This document shows positions 27,735-34,796 of a stretch of DNA of 64,000 nt, piece after piece. Numbering within the stretch: the first letter of the stretch is position 1; each line of letters opens with the position of its first letter. The translations under genes were made by a program, and so were the position numbers. Origin of the DNA: Burkholderiales bacterium (lineage in GTDB: Bacteria; Pseudomonadota; Gammaproteobacteria; Burkholderiales; SG8-41); assembly GCA_036262035.1 (NCBI GenBank), contig DATAJS010000013.1:1-64000 (forward strand). Direction: 5' to 3'. A model generated the notes under the pieces. The model was not told the origin of the DNA, ran no database searches, and saw nothing but the letters and a program-made list of their open reading frames with translations.

Positions 27735-28840
27735 CAGAGGAACAGCGTGAGCACGCCGGTATAGCCGTAGAGACGGTTGTGCGAGATCTCGCCGTTGCAG
27801 AAGAAGCCGACGAGCGGCACGTCGCCGAGCGCGGACTGGATCATCTTCAGCTCTTCCGAGTTCGGGCCGAAGAGGCTCGCGCCGCGGCCGATGCACGAGT
27901 AGTACACCGCACCGCGCGGCGGCGCGTACAACCCCTGCTTGATGCTGTCGAGCATGCGCGTCATGTCTTCGTGCGCGGTGTCGGCGTCGCGGCGGCAGAA
28001 CATCACGGTCGAATCGGGACGCAGCATCTCGCCGATCGCGACGAGCTTGTTCGACGGATCGAGCCCGACGAGGTTGCGCACGAGGTAGTCGCCGGTGTCG
28101 CTGCCCTTGATCGGCAGACCGGCGAAGACGATGCCGCCGATGCGATCGATCTCGTTCGCGAGCTCTTCGCCGATGTCCTCGAGGAAGACGTCGAGCGCGG
28201 GCCGGCCGTCGAGCGTGACGAGGATGTTGCGCTGTGCGCCGGTCACCGCGTGCCTCGGTCCGATCGGCGAGCAGCCCTGCGTGAGCCGCGTCGCGATCGT
28301 CACGGTGTCGGCGAACGCGACGCCCGAGATGCCGCCGTCGAGGACGCGGTCTGCGATCTGGAGATTGTGCTGACGCGAGCTGGTGAGACCGCCGACGAGG
28401 AAGTTGCTCTCGACCTTGTCGGCGAGCCTGGTGACGATGTCACCGACGTGCTCGTTGTACGGGTCGGCGTGGACGAGCGCGAATGCGGCCTGCGAGCCTT
28501 CCACTTTGAGCTCGAGCTTCTTCACGTCGTCCTGGCTGCCGATGCCGGAGAACACCTTGAACGAGCCCGGCTCGAACTCGCCGATCATCACCGCGGCCGC
28601 GGGCTCGTCGAGGTACTCGCGGCCGCTCGCGCACACGCCGAGGCCGATCGTGCCGACCCAGTGGGGGACGCCGGTCGTCTTGCGCACCAGCGCGAGGATG
28701 TCCGAAAGGTTTTCGGCGACGCGATCGGTCGCGTACAGGAACCCGAGCGTGCCCGTCGCGCCTTCGAGCGCTTTCGCGAGGGCCTGCGCGACTTCGCGCC
28801 AGTCGCGGCCGTTCGCGTGCGCGAAGCGGAATTGAGTCAT
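27734..28840 (-). CDS. FIST domain protein (FIST_N plus FIST_C), predicted small-molecule sensor
   Basis: The 368-residue soluble protein carries both FIST halves: the N-terminal part with a GTLGFLYATDRVAENLSDIL start, VGTIGLGVCASGREYLDEP and FLVGGLTSSRQHNLQ; the C-terminal part with YYSCIGRGASLFGPNSEELK and VPLVGFFCNGEISHNRLYGY. FIST domains are proposed to bind amino acids or other small ligands and occur fused to signalling modules, but this one has no output domain. It overlaps the downstream DUF599 gene by one base. AGGA about 10 nt upstream is a moderate ribosome binding site for ATG 28840. Confidence 0.92.
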   Translation of the reverse strand: MTQFRFAHANGRDWREVAQALAKALEGATGTLGFLYATDRVAENLSDILALVRKTTGVPHWVGTIGLGVCASGREYLDEPAAAVMIGEFEPGSFKVFSGIGSQDDVKKLELKVEGSQAAFALVHADPYNEHVGDIVTRLADKVESNFLVGGLTSSRQHNLQIADRVLDGGISGVAFADTVTIATRLTQGCSPIGPRHAVTGAQRNILVTLDGRPALDVFLEDIGEELANEIDRIGGIVFAGLPIKGSDTGDYLVRNLVGLDPSNKLVAIGEMLRPDSTVMFCRRDADTAHEDMTRMLDSIKQGLYAPPRGAVYYSCIGRGASLFGPNSEELKMIQSALGDVPLVGFFCNGEISHNRLYGYTGVLTLFL

Positions 28841-28863
28841 AAGCGTCGTCCTGGCGCAGGCCA

Positions 28864-28946
28864 GGATCCATTTTGAATCCGGGAATGGATTCCCGCCTTC
28901 GCGGGAATGACGACGCTCTCGATTCCCGCCTTCGCGGGAATGACGG
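28864..28946. repeat. Palindromic repeats of the TTCCCGCCTTCGCGGGAA family
   Basis: A partial unit (GGATCCATTTTGAATCC) is followed by two full units at 28885-28912 and 28921-28946, each with the CCCGC...GCGGG stem and GAATGACG end. They fill the gap between the GST and FIST genes, which are on the same strand. Confidence 0.85.
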
Positions 28947-28949
28947 TCC

Positions 28950-29537
28950 TCACTGCCGCTTGACCCAGCCGGGCAGCGCTTCCACGCGCTTCACCCACGC
29001 CTGCACCGAAGGATAGTCCTCGAGCCTGAAACCGCCTTCGGGCGAGACCGCAACATAGGGATAGCACGCGAGGTCGGCGATCGTCGGCCGGCCCATGGCG
29101 AGCCAGTCGTTCTTCTTCAGCCGGCCTTCGAGCACCTTCAGGCCGTTGTTGCCGTAGCCCTGGTATTCGTCGACGTTGCCCTGCTTGATGCCATTCTTCA
29201 CGCCGCGCGCCCACTGCAGGCCGTAGTGAAGCTCGTTGTTGGACAGCGCGAGCCACTGCATCACTTCGGCCAGGCCGGCCGGGTCGGTGGGCAGCCAGCG
29301 CTCGCCGCCGTGCTTGCGCGCGATGTAGACCAGGCACGCGGTCGAATCCCAGAAGTTGCGCCCCTCGTCTTCCAGCGCCGGCAGCTGTCCGCGCGGATTG
29401 ATCGCGAGATAAGGCGGCTGCTTGTGCTCCTTCGCCTTGGTGTCGACGATCGCCTTCTCGTACGGCACCTTGAGCATCTCGAGCAGGAGGCGCGGCTTGT
29501 AGGCGTTGCCGGACGAATCGGACATGTAGAGCTTCAT
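28950..29537 (-). CDS. Glutathione S-transferase family protein
   Basis: The 195-residue protein has an N-terminal thioredoxin-like domain (MKLYMSDSSGNAYKPRLLLE, then NPRGQLPALEDEGRNFWDSTACLVYIARK, which contains the cis-Pro and the glutathione gamma-glutamyl-binding Asp-Ser) and an all-helical C-terminal domain ending NDWLAMGRPTIADLACYPY. The N-terminal Ser residues (SDSSGN) are candidate catalytic residues, as in beta or nu class enzymes. GGAGG lies 6 nt before ATG 29537. Substrate unknown. Confidence 0.92.
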   Translation of the reverse strand: MKLYMSDSSGNAYKPRLLLEMLKVPYEKAIVDTKAKEHKQPPYLAINPRGQLPALEDEGRNFWDSTACLVYIARKHGGERWLPTDPAGLAEVMQWLALSNNELHYGLQWARGVKNGIKQGNVDEYQGYGNNGLKVLEGRLKKNDWLAMGRPTIADLACYPYVAVSPEGGFRLEDYPSVQAWVKRVEALPGWVKRQ

Positions 29538-29600
29538 GAGGACCTCCGCGAGTGAGCGGAAATCCTAGCACGACAGCTCGCTACGCTCGCGCACCGATTA

Positions 29601-29650
29601 CGCCAAGGAGGGAAACCAAGGTTTCCCTCCTTGAACCTCCTTTCCTTCCG
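29601..29650. repeat. Dispersed 48-bp element with perfect 13-bp stem (copy 1)
   Basis: AAGGAGGGAAACC is followed after 2 bases by its reverse complement (29605-29632). The palindrome and about 18 flanking bases recur in opposite orientation at 38470-38517. It lies at the 3' end of the TerC-USP gene and may end transcription, but has no clear T-run. Confidence 0.8.
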
Positions 29651-29664
29651 CCTCCGGCTCCTGC

Positions 29665-30930
29665 CTAATCCACGGCAATGACCACCAGCGCCAGCGCTGC
29701 CGCGACACCCGCCGGGACGCCGAAGCGCTCCAGCCTGGACACGCTCTCGCCCGCCACGACCTGCACCGGCACGCTCGTGAGCTCGAGCACCCGGTTGGTG
29801 ACCGAGTCCTCGATGAGCCGCGTGAGCGAATTCTTGCGCGCGGTGCCCATGACGATCTGGCCGACGCCGAGGCGCTCGGCGGCGCGGGTGATCGTCTCCG
29901 CCCGCTCCCCGAGCTCGACGTGCTCAGCGAACGGCACGCCGAAGCGCTTGAGCATCTCGCGCGCCGACGCGAGCGCCTTGTCGGCTTCGTCGCGGTGGAA
30001 ATCCTTGCGCGTCTTGCGGGACAGGAACCTCGCGGCATGCTGCGTGAGCGGCGTGCGCACGTGCAGCAGGTGCAGCTCCATCTCGTGATTGCTCATGTAC
30101 TGGTTGATCACGTGGCGCACCGCGCGCAACGCATTCGGCGAGCCATCGACCGGCAGCAGGATCTTGTTCATGGAACCTCCTTGTGTGGCGCCTTCCGGCG
30201 TGATGACGGTCGGCTCAGTGGAAACATTGACATCGATGACGAGCTCCGCGACGCGGCTGCGGACCTGCGCGTGATTGACGAGGAAGCCGCCGATCACGAT
30301 GCCGCCGATCACCAGCGCGTAGGCGAGCGGTTTGACGAAGGCGTACTGCGCGAGGAATTCCTCGAGCAGCGGCTCGCTGGTGACCATCTTCACCGCGGTC
30401 CACGCGAGCACGCCCGCGCCGACGTAGACGATGACCGGGAAGCGCTCGACGTACTTGAGGATGAGCTGACTGCCCCAGATCACGATCGGGATGCTGATGA
30501 GCAGGCCCAGCACGACGAGCAGGAAGCTGCCCTGCGCCGCGCCGGCGACCGCGAGCACGTTGTCGAGACCCATCAGCGCGTCGGCGATGACGATCGTCTT
30601 CATCGCGCCGAAGAACGTGGTCGAGCCGCCGACGTGGTGTCCGTCCTCGCTCTCGTTGTCGATGACGAGCTTCCACGCGATCCATATCAGCAGCGCGCCG
30701 CCGATCGCAAGCAGGCCGGGGATCTTGAGCAGCCACACCACGACGAGCGTCATCGCGGTGCGCACGACGATGGCGCCCAGCGTGCCCCAGACGATCGCGG
30801 GTTTACGCAGCTGCGGCGGAAGACTTCGGGCCGCGAGCGCGATCACGATCGCGTTATCGCCCGCGAGCACGAGGTCTATGACGATGATGGCGAGTAGCGC
30901 CGAGAGAAAATCGGTCGAGAATAGCTCCAT
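29665..30930 (-). CDS. TerC/YjbE-family membrane protein fused to a universal stress protein domain
   Basis: The 421-residue protein starts with a TerC domain of about seven membrane segments (MELFSTDFLSALLAIIVIDL, then VLAGDNAIVIALAARSLPP with the characteristic Asp-Asn pair, and IADALMGLDNVLAVAGAA carrying the second Asp). TerC relatives export manganese, aiding metalloprotein loading and exoenzyme metalation. After residue about 255 comes a UspA-like domain (MNKILLPVDGSPNALRAVRH, with ATP-binding type GQIVMGTARKNSLTRLIEDSV). A last hydrophobic segment (VPAGVAAALALVVIAVD) ends the protein. The gene is directly preceded by a manganese riboswitch with a competing terminator, so expression should rise with Mn2+, which supports a Mn efflux role. 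GGAG precedes ATG 30930. Confidence 0.92.
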   Translation of the reverse strand: MELFSTDFLSALLAIIVIDLVLAGDNAIVIALAARSLPPQLRKPAIVWGTLGAIVVRTAMTLVVVWLLKIPGLLAIGGALLIWIAWKLVIDNESEDGHHVGGSTTFFGAMKTIVIADALMGLDNVLAVAGAAQGSFLLVVLGLLISIPIVIWGSQLILKYVERFPVIVYVGAGVLAWTAVKMVTSEPLLEEFLAQYAFVKPLAYALVIGGIVIGGFLVNHAQVRSRVAELVIDVNVSTEPTVITPEGATQGGSMNKILLPVDGSPNALRAVRHVINQYMSNHEMELHLLHVRTPLTQHAARFLSRKTRKDFHRDEADKALASAREMLKRFGVPFAEHVELGERAETITRAAERLGVGQIVMGTARKNSLTRLIEDSVTNRVLELTSVPVQVVAGESVSRLERFGVPAGVAAALALVVIAVD

Positions 30931-30975
30931 ATCCGCTCCAGTCGGTTGCAAGATCCTCTCCGACCGCAACGGAAA

Positions 30976-31000
30976 GAGACCCGCCGGTCGGCGAGGTCTC
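30976..31000 (-). terminator. Intrinsic terminator hairpin of the riboswitch expression platform
   Basis: On the minus strand GAGACCTCGCCG pairs with CGGCGGGTCTC, followed by TTTCCGTT. The 5' half of this hairpin is the same sequence that forms the 3' strand of riboswitch helix P1, so the two structures exclude each other. The T-run is short, so strength is uncertain. Confidence 0.7.
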
Positions 31001-31116
31001 GCTTGCGCGAGCCTTAAGCGGGGCTTAAGGCACTGCGCTGGGCAACCGGGGCTTTGCGGGCCCGGACTGACGGCTGCGCCACGGGCAGGACATCCTGCCG
31101 AAGCTACTCCCCTCTA
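30991..31116 (-). promoter_or_regulatory. yybP-ykoY manganese riboswitch upstream of TerC-USP gene
   Basis: The minus strand reads AGAGGGGAGTAGCTTCGGC, then GCCGTCAGTCCGGGC, then GCGAGACCTCGCC. These match the yybP-ykoY (RF00080) core: GGGGAGUAGC in loop L1, the GUCA.UCCG loop L3, and P1 closure. P1 pairs GAGG (31111-31114) with CCTC (30993-30996); the homologous positions in the plus-strand copy are AAAGG/CCTTT, a covariation that supports the call. The class binds Mn2+ and turns on Mn efflux genes such as mntP and terC relatives. It sits 60 nt upstream of the TerC-USP start codon. Confidence 0.9.
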
Positions 31117-31332
31117 GAGGGACGTCCGCGCGACGTGCGCGGACGAGCGGATTATCGAAACGGATGCTCCGCGAGGGAAATGAAGTTTGAGCATCACGTC
31201 CATGGAAATTGCTGAAGCATAGTAAATCGCAATCGACCACATAGAACAATTCAATCGCATTCGAGTTGACCACCATCAAAACGCAATGCTGTAATACGTA
31301 CGCGCTTCGACGGATACGTCGAAGCGCTCCCT

Positions 31333-31457
31333 GCAAAGGGGAGTAGCTTGGGCGGCGCGAAGTTCCGCCGCCACGGAGCGATCGTCATTCCGAGGTACAC
31401 GCATCACGTATCTCCGGTCGCTCTGGCAACCGTCAAGGTTGTGAGCGAGACCTTTGC
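31333..31457 (+). promoter_or_regulatory. Second yybP-ykoY manganese riboswitch, facing the LysR gene
   Basis: The plus strand reads GCAAAGGGGAGTAGCTTGGG, GATCGTCATTCCGAGG and GAGCGAGACCTTTGCC in the order and spacing of the yybP-ykoY class. P1 pairs GCAAAGG (31333-31339) with CCTTTGC (31451-31457). The 3' P1 strand can instead form a perfect hairpin with downstream CGGGCGAAGG (31451-31473). The nearest downstream gene is a LysR regulator 167 nt away, not a metal transporter. The AT-rich stretch 31145-31320 between the two riboswitches should carry divergent promoters, and each aptamer is preceded by a small GC hairpin. Confidence 0.87.
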
Positions 31458-31496
31458 CCGGTACGGGCGAAGGATGCGTAAAAGCTGAAGAACACG

Positions 31497-31530
31497 CGGC
31501 CTTTTCCCGGCGGGGGTAAAGGCCGTTTGT
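31497..31530 (+). terminator. Candidate intrinsic terminator between riboswitch and LysR gene
   Basis: CGGCCTTT (31497-31504) pairs with AAAGGCCG (31518-31525), followed by TTTGTATAT. The stem is strong and the T-run moderate. Its place 40 nt after the aptamer fits a termination platform or the end of an orphan leader RNA. Confidence 0.6.
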
Positions 31531-31624
31531 ATATGTAGCGCGGGACTTCTCGGTGCGCGATGAGCGACCGACGCGTTACTGCAAGCGGTGAAGAGAATCG
31601 TTTGCAGCTCACGCGAGGAACACA

Positions 31625-32599
31625 ATGCCAGCCACACGCACCGAACGTTTTTTCAGACACGGCACGCTCCCCCAGATGCGCGTCTTCGAGGCCGTCGCCC
31701 GCCTCGGAAGCTTCACCCGCGCCGGTGAAGAGACCCACATGGCGCAACCCACCGTCTCGGTGCACATGAAGAAGCTCGCCGAGACCGTCGGCGCGCCGCT
31801 GGTGCACATCTCGGGCAAGAAGATCGAGCTCACGCCGGCGGGCGAAGCGCTGTACGTCGCGGTCCGCCGCGTGATGCAGACGTTCAAGGACCTCGACGAA
31901 TCGCTGGCGGCGATCTCGAAGGTCACGCCGGTGAAGCTGCGCATCGCGACGACGACCGCGGGCGAGCACCTCATGCCGGCGCTGCTCGCGCAGTTCGTGA
32001 AGCGCCATCCCGGGGTCGACGTCTCGCTGCACGTGAGCGCGCGCCACAGTGTGCTGGAGCGCTACGCACGCCACGAAGACGACCTCTATCTCCTCACCGA
32101 CCCGCCCGGCGAAGGCGACGGCGAGCCGATATTGCCCAATCCGCTCGTCGCGCTCGCGTCGAGCGATCACCCGCTCGCGCGGGAAAAGCGCGTAGTCTTC
32201 GAGCGCTTCGCGCGCGAACCGCTGCTCGTGCGCGAGCCCGGCTCGGGCACGCGGCTCGCGACCGACGAGGTGTTCGCGCTCCAGGGCATCAAGCCGCGCA
32301 TCGCGATGGAGCTCGGCAGCAGCGAGAGCATCAAGGAAGCGGTGCTCGCCGGCCTCGGCGTGGCGCTGCTGCACCGCTATGCGCTCGGCCCCGACATCGA
32401 AGGCCGCCGGTTGTGCATCCTCGACGTCGAAGGCCTGCCCTACGAAGGCCACTGGCACGTCATCCGCCCGGCCTCGCCGCGCGTCTCGCCGGTCGCCAAG
32501 TCGTTCGTCGAGTTCGCGATCAGCGAGGCGCCGCGCATCTTCGCCGAGCGCCAGAACTCCGTTGTGCGTCAGAGTGCGCGCGAGGTGAGCGGCCTATAA
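31625..32599 (+). CDS. LysR-family transcriptional regulator (CbbR/CysB-like layout)
   Basis: The 324-residue protein has an N-terminal winged helix-turn-helix (MRVFEAVARLGSFTRAGEET, then MAQPTVSVHMKKLAETVGAP) and a C-terminal periplasmic-binding-like effector domain (LRIATTTAGEHLMPALLAQF; LGSSESIKEAVLAGLGVALL). Such regulators bind as tetramers near divergent promoters and respond to a small effector. GAGGAAC lies before ATG 31625. The leader contains a Mn-riboswitch-like RNA and a terminator, an unusual arrangement for this family. An enoyl-CoA hydratase-like gene follows after 7 bp and is likely co-transcribed. Confidence 0.92.
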   Translation: MPATRTERFFRHGTLPQMRVFEAVARLGSFTRAGEETHMAQPTVSVHMKKLAETVGAPLVHISGKKIELTPAGEALYVAVRRVMQTFKDLDESLAAISKVTPVKLRIATTTAGEHLMPALLAQFVKRHPGVDVSLHVSARHSVLERYARHEDDLYLLTDPPGEGDGEPILPNPLVALASSDHPLAREKRVVFERFAREPLLVREPGSGTRLATDEVFALQGIKPRIAMELGSSESIKEAVLAGLGVALLHRYALGPDIEGRRLCILDVEGLPYEGHWHVIRPASPRVSPVAKSFVEFAISEAPRIFAERQNSVVRQSAREVSGL

Positions 32600-32606
32600 T
32601 GGCCGC

Positions 32607-33386
32607 ATGGACGGCACCCACGAAGCGCTGCTGCGCAGCGATGTCGCCGGCGTAGCGACTCTCACCCTCAACCGCCCGCAGCAGTACAACGCGTTCTCCT
32701 CAGCGCTGATCGCAGCGCTGCAGCACGCGCTGCATGACATCGCGCGCGACAGCTCGGTGCGCGTGGTGGTGATCGCCGGCGCCGGCAAGGCGTTTTGCGC
32801 GGGCCACGACCTGAAGGAGATGCGCGCGCGGCCCGAGCTCGTCGACGAGGTCTTCTCCGACTATTCGAGAGCGATGCTGGGCCTCACGCGCCTGCCGCAA
32901 CCGGTGATCGCGCGCGTGCACGGCATCGCGTTCGCCGCGGGCTGCCAGCTCGTCGCGCAGTGCGATCTCGCGGTCGCGGCGGAGAGCGCGCAATTCGCGA
33001 CGTCCGGCGTGAAATTCGGGCTTTTCTGCAGCACGCCCGGCGTCGCGCTCGCGCGCAACGTCTCGCGCAAGCAGGCGATGGAGATGCTGCTCACCGGCGA
33101 GCCGATCGACGCGAAGACCGCGCTCGAGCGCGGCCTCGTCAATCGGGTCGTCGCCGCCGATGCGCTGGATTCGACGATTGCCGATCTGGCCGGCGCCATC
33201 ATCGAGAAGACGCCGGTCGCCGTCGCCGCAGGAAAACGTGCGTTCTACGAGCAGCTCGACGCCCCGCTCGCCGCCGCCTACGAGATCGCCTCTCAGGCGA
33301 TGGTCTGCAACATGCGAACGCACGACGCGGCGGAGGGGATCGACGCCTTTGCCGCGAAGCGCAAGCCGGTCTGGCGCGGAGCATGA
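32607..33386 (+). CDS. Enoyl-CoA hydratase/isomerase family protein, ECHDC3-like
   Basis: The 259-residue protein has the crotonase fold pattern: ATLTLNRPQQYNAFSSAL, oxyanion motif AFCAGHDLKEM (residues 62-72) and HGIAFAAGCQLVAQCDLAVA (105-124). The two glutamates used by classical enoyl-CoA hydratases appear to be missing: the GGGCE site reads AGCQ, and the later FGxPE site reads FGLFCSTPG. This pattern is shared with ECHDC3-like proteins, whose reaction is poorly defined, so hydratase activity should not be assumed. The gene follows the LysR regulator by 7 bp. The 171-bp gap downstream holds two small hairpins (GGTCCAAAGACC and CGGCAATAATGCCG) ahead of the fimbrial operon. Confidence 0.88.
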   Translation: MDGTHEALLRSDVAGVATLTLNRPQQYNAFSSALIAALQHALHDIARDSSVRVVVIAGAGKAFCAGHDLKEMRARPELVDEVFSDYSRAMLGLTRLPQPVIARVHGIAFAAGCQLVAQCDLAVAAESAQFATSGVKFGLFCSTPGVALARNVSRKQAMEMLLTGEPIDAKTALERGLVNRVVAADALDSTIADLAGAIIEKTPVAVAAGKRAFYEQLDAPLAAAYEIASQAMVCNMRTHDAAEGIDAFAAKRKPVWRGA

Positions 33387-33557
33387 AGGCCGTATAGGTC
33401 CAAAGACCAACGGCAATAATGCCGGATTTCGACCATTCGGCTTTGTCCCTATTCCCACGCTTGGTCCGCATGTAATAAATTGCCCTACGGGCGCACTATT
33501 TCCGCTTTTAGACGGGGCGCCCGGAAAGCCCTCCCCCCCTTCCCCAAGGAGAGCACC

Positions 33558-34052
33558 ATGAACGTCTGCGCGCGCTTGCTCGTTCTGTGCGGGCTGACGG
33601 CTGCCGCTGCAACGGCTGTCGCCGGCACTGCCACCACCACCTTCACGGTCAGCGGCACGGTCGTGCCGACGTGCTCGATCAGCGCGGCAGCGCTGAATTT
33701 CGGCGCGGCCATTCCCAATCCGATCAACTCGAACGTCGACGGGCAGAGCACCGTGACCGCCACGTGCTCGAGCGGTGCGCCGTACACCGTCGCCCTCAAC
33801 GTCGGCACCGGCAGCGGCGCGACGTACGCCGCGCGGCGCATGACGAGCGGCGGCAACACGCTCGTCTACAACCTCTACACCGATCCCAGCCGCAGCCAGG
33901 TCTGGGGCGACGGCACCGGCGGCAGCAACCTGTCGAACGGCAGCGGCACCGGCGCGGCGCAGGCGATCAACGTCTACGGCCGCATCACGGCCGGCCAGAC
34001 GGTGCCCACCGGCACTTACACCGACACCATCACGGTCACGATCAACTTCTGA
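33558..34052 (+). CDS. Spore coat U domain (SCPU) fimbrial subunit, CsuA/B-like
   Basis: The 164-residue product has a signal peptide (MNVCARLLVLCGLTAAAATA, cleavage near AVAG) and an SCPU domain: VSGTVVPTCSISAAALNFG, VTATCSSGAPYTVALNVG, RRMTSGGNTLVYNLYTDPS, VWGDGTGG and a C-terminal TGTYTDTITVTINF strand. These are pilin subunits of archaic (sigma) chaperone-usher fimbriae such as Csu, which mediate surface attachment. AGGAGAG lies upstream of ATG 33558. It is the first gene of a four-gene operon with chaperone, usher and a second SCPU protein; its good match to pilin size suggests the shaft subunit. Confidence 0.92.
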   Translation: MNVCARLLVLCGLTAAAATAVAGTATTTFTVSGTVVPTCSISAAALNFGAAIPNPINSNVDGQSTVTATCSSGAPYTVALNVGTGSGATYAARRMTSGGNTLVYNLYTDPSRSQVWGDGTGGSNLSNGSGTGAAQAINVYGRITAGQTVPTGTYTDTITVTINF

Positions 34053-34068
34053 TTCGCAGGCGCCACGC

Positions 34069-34782
34069 GTGCGGCTCGTCCGACTATTCGCGTGCGCCGG
34101 TCTCGTCGCAAGCCTCGCGTGCGCGCTCGTGCACGCGGGCTCGTTCATGGCGAACCCGATCCGGCTCGTGGTGCCGGCGGGCGCCAATGCGACTTCGCTC
34201 ACGCTGGAGAACACCGGCGGCGAGCCCGTGCTCGTGCAGGCCGAGGTGCTGGCGTGGTCGCAGGCCGACGGCAAGGACGTGCTCACGCCGAGCGAGGACC
34301 TGGTCGTGTCCCCGCCCATCTTCAAAGTCGCTGCAGGCGCATCGCAGATCGTGCGCGTCGGCGTCGTCCGCCGTAACGCCGGCGACCGCGAGCTGACTTA
34401 CCGCGTATTCCTTCAGGAAGTGCCGGAGCCGCCGGCGCCCGGGGCACAGGGCGTCAACGTCGCGTTGCGCCTCGGACTGCCGGTGTTCGTCATGCCGCGC
34501 GCCAACACCGCGCCGCAGCTCGCGTGGCGCGCGGTGCGCGACCCGGGCGGCGTCAGGATCACGGTCACGAATTCCGGCAACGCGCACGCGCAGCTCATCG
34601 AGTGCCGCGTCGTGCGCGAGAACGGCACGGTCGTCGCGGAGCTGCCGCTCGCAGCGTACGTGCTTCCCGGCAGCACGCGCTCGTGGGTCGTCAAGACCGG
34701 CGGCGTGTCGAGCGCGGAGAAGCTGCGCCTCTCGGTGCAGACCGCCGGCGGTCTCGTCTCGGCAGACATCACCGGGCCTTGA
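34069..34782 (+). CDS. Periplasmic fimbrial chaperone (PapD-like, archaic Csu type)
   Basis: The 237-residue protein starts at GTG 34069 with a signal peptide (residues 1 to about 23). It has the two Ig-like domains of PapD-type chaperones: SFMANPIRLVVPAGANATSL, FKVAAGASQIVRVGVVRRNA and ELTYRVFLQEVPEPP in domain 1, where Arg and the hydrophobic strand take part in donor-strand complementation. A domain 2 of VFVMPRANTAPQLAWRAVRD type follows. It delivers SCPU subunits to the usher. It is 16 bp after the subunit gene and its stop overlaps the likely usher translation start region. Confidence 0.92.
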   Translation: MRLVRLFACAGLVASLACALVHAGSFMANPIRLVVPAGANATSLTLENTGGEPVLVQAEVLAWSQADGKDVLTPSEDLVVSPPIFKVAAGASQIVRVGVVRRNAGDRELTYRVFLQEVPEPPAPGAQGVNVALRLGLPVFVMPRANTAPQLAWRAVRDPGGVRITVTNSGNAHAQLIECRVVRENGTVVAELPLAAYVLPGSTRSWVVKTGGVSSAEKLRLSVQTAGGLVSADITGP

Positions 34783-34796
34783 TCGTCGCGGCGGCG

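Noticed and set aside
31025-31336. Minus-strand 103-aa open frame between the riboswitches
   Set aside because: It runs through the aptamer sequence and has no family-like features; the RNA motif explains the region better.
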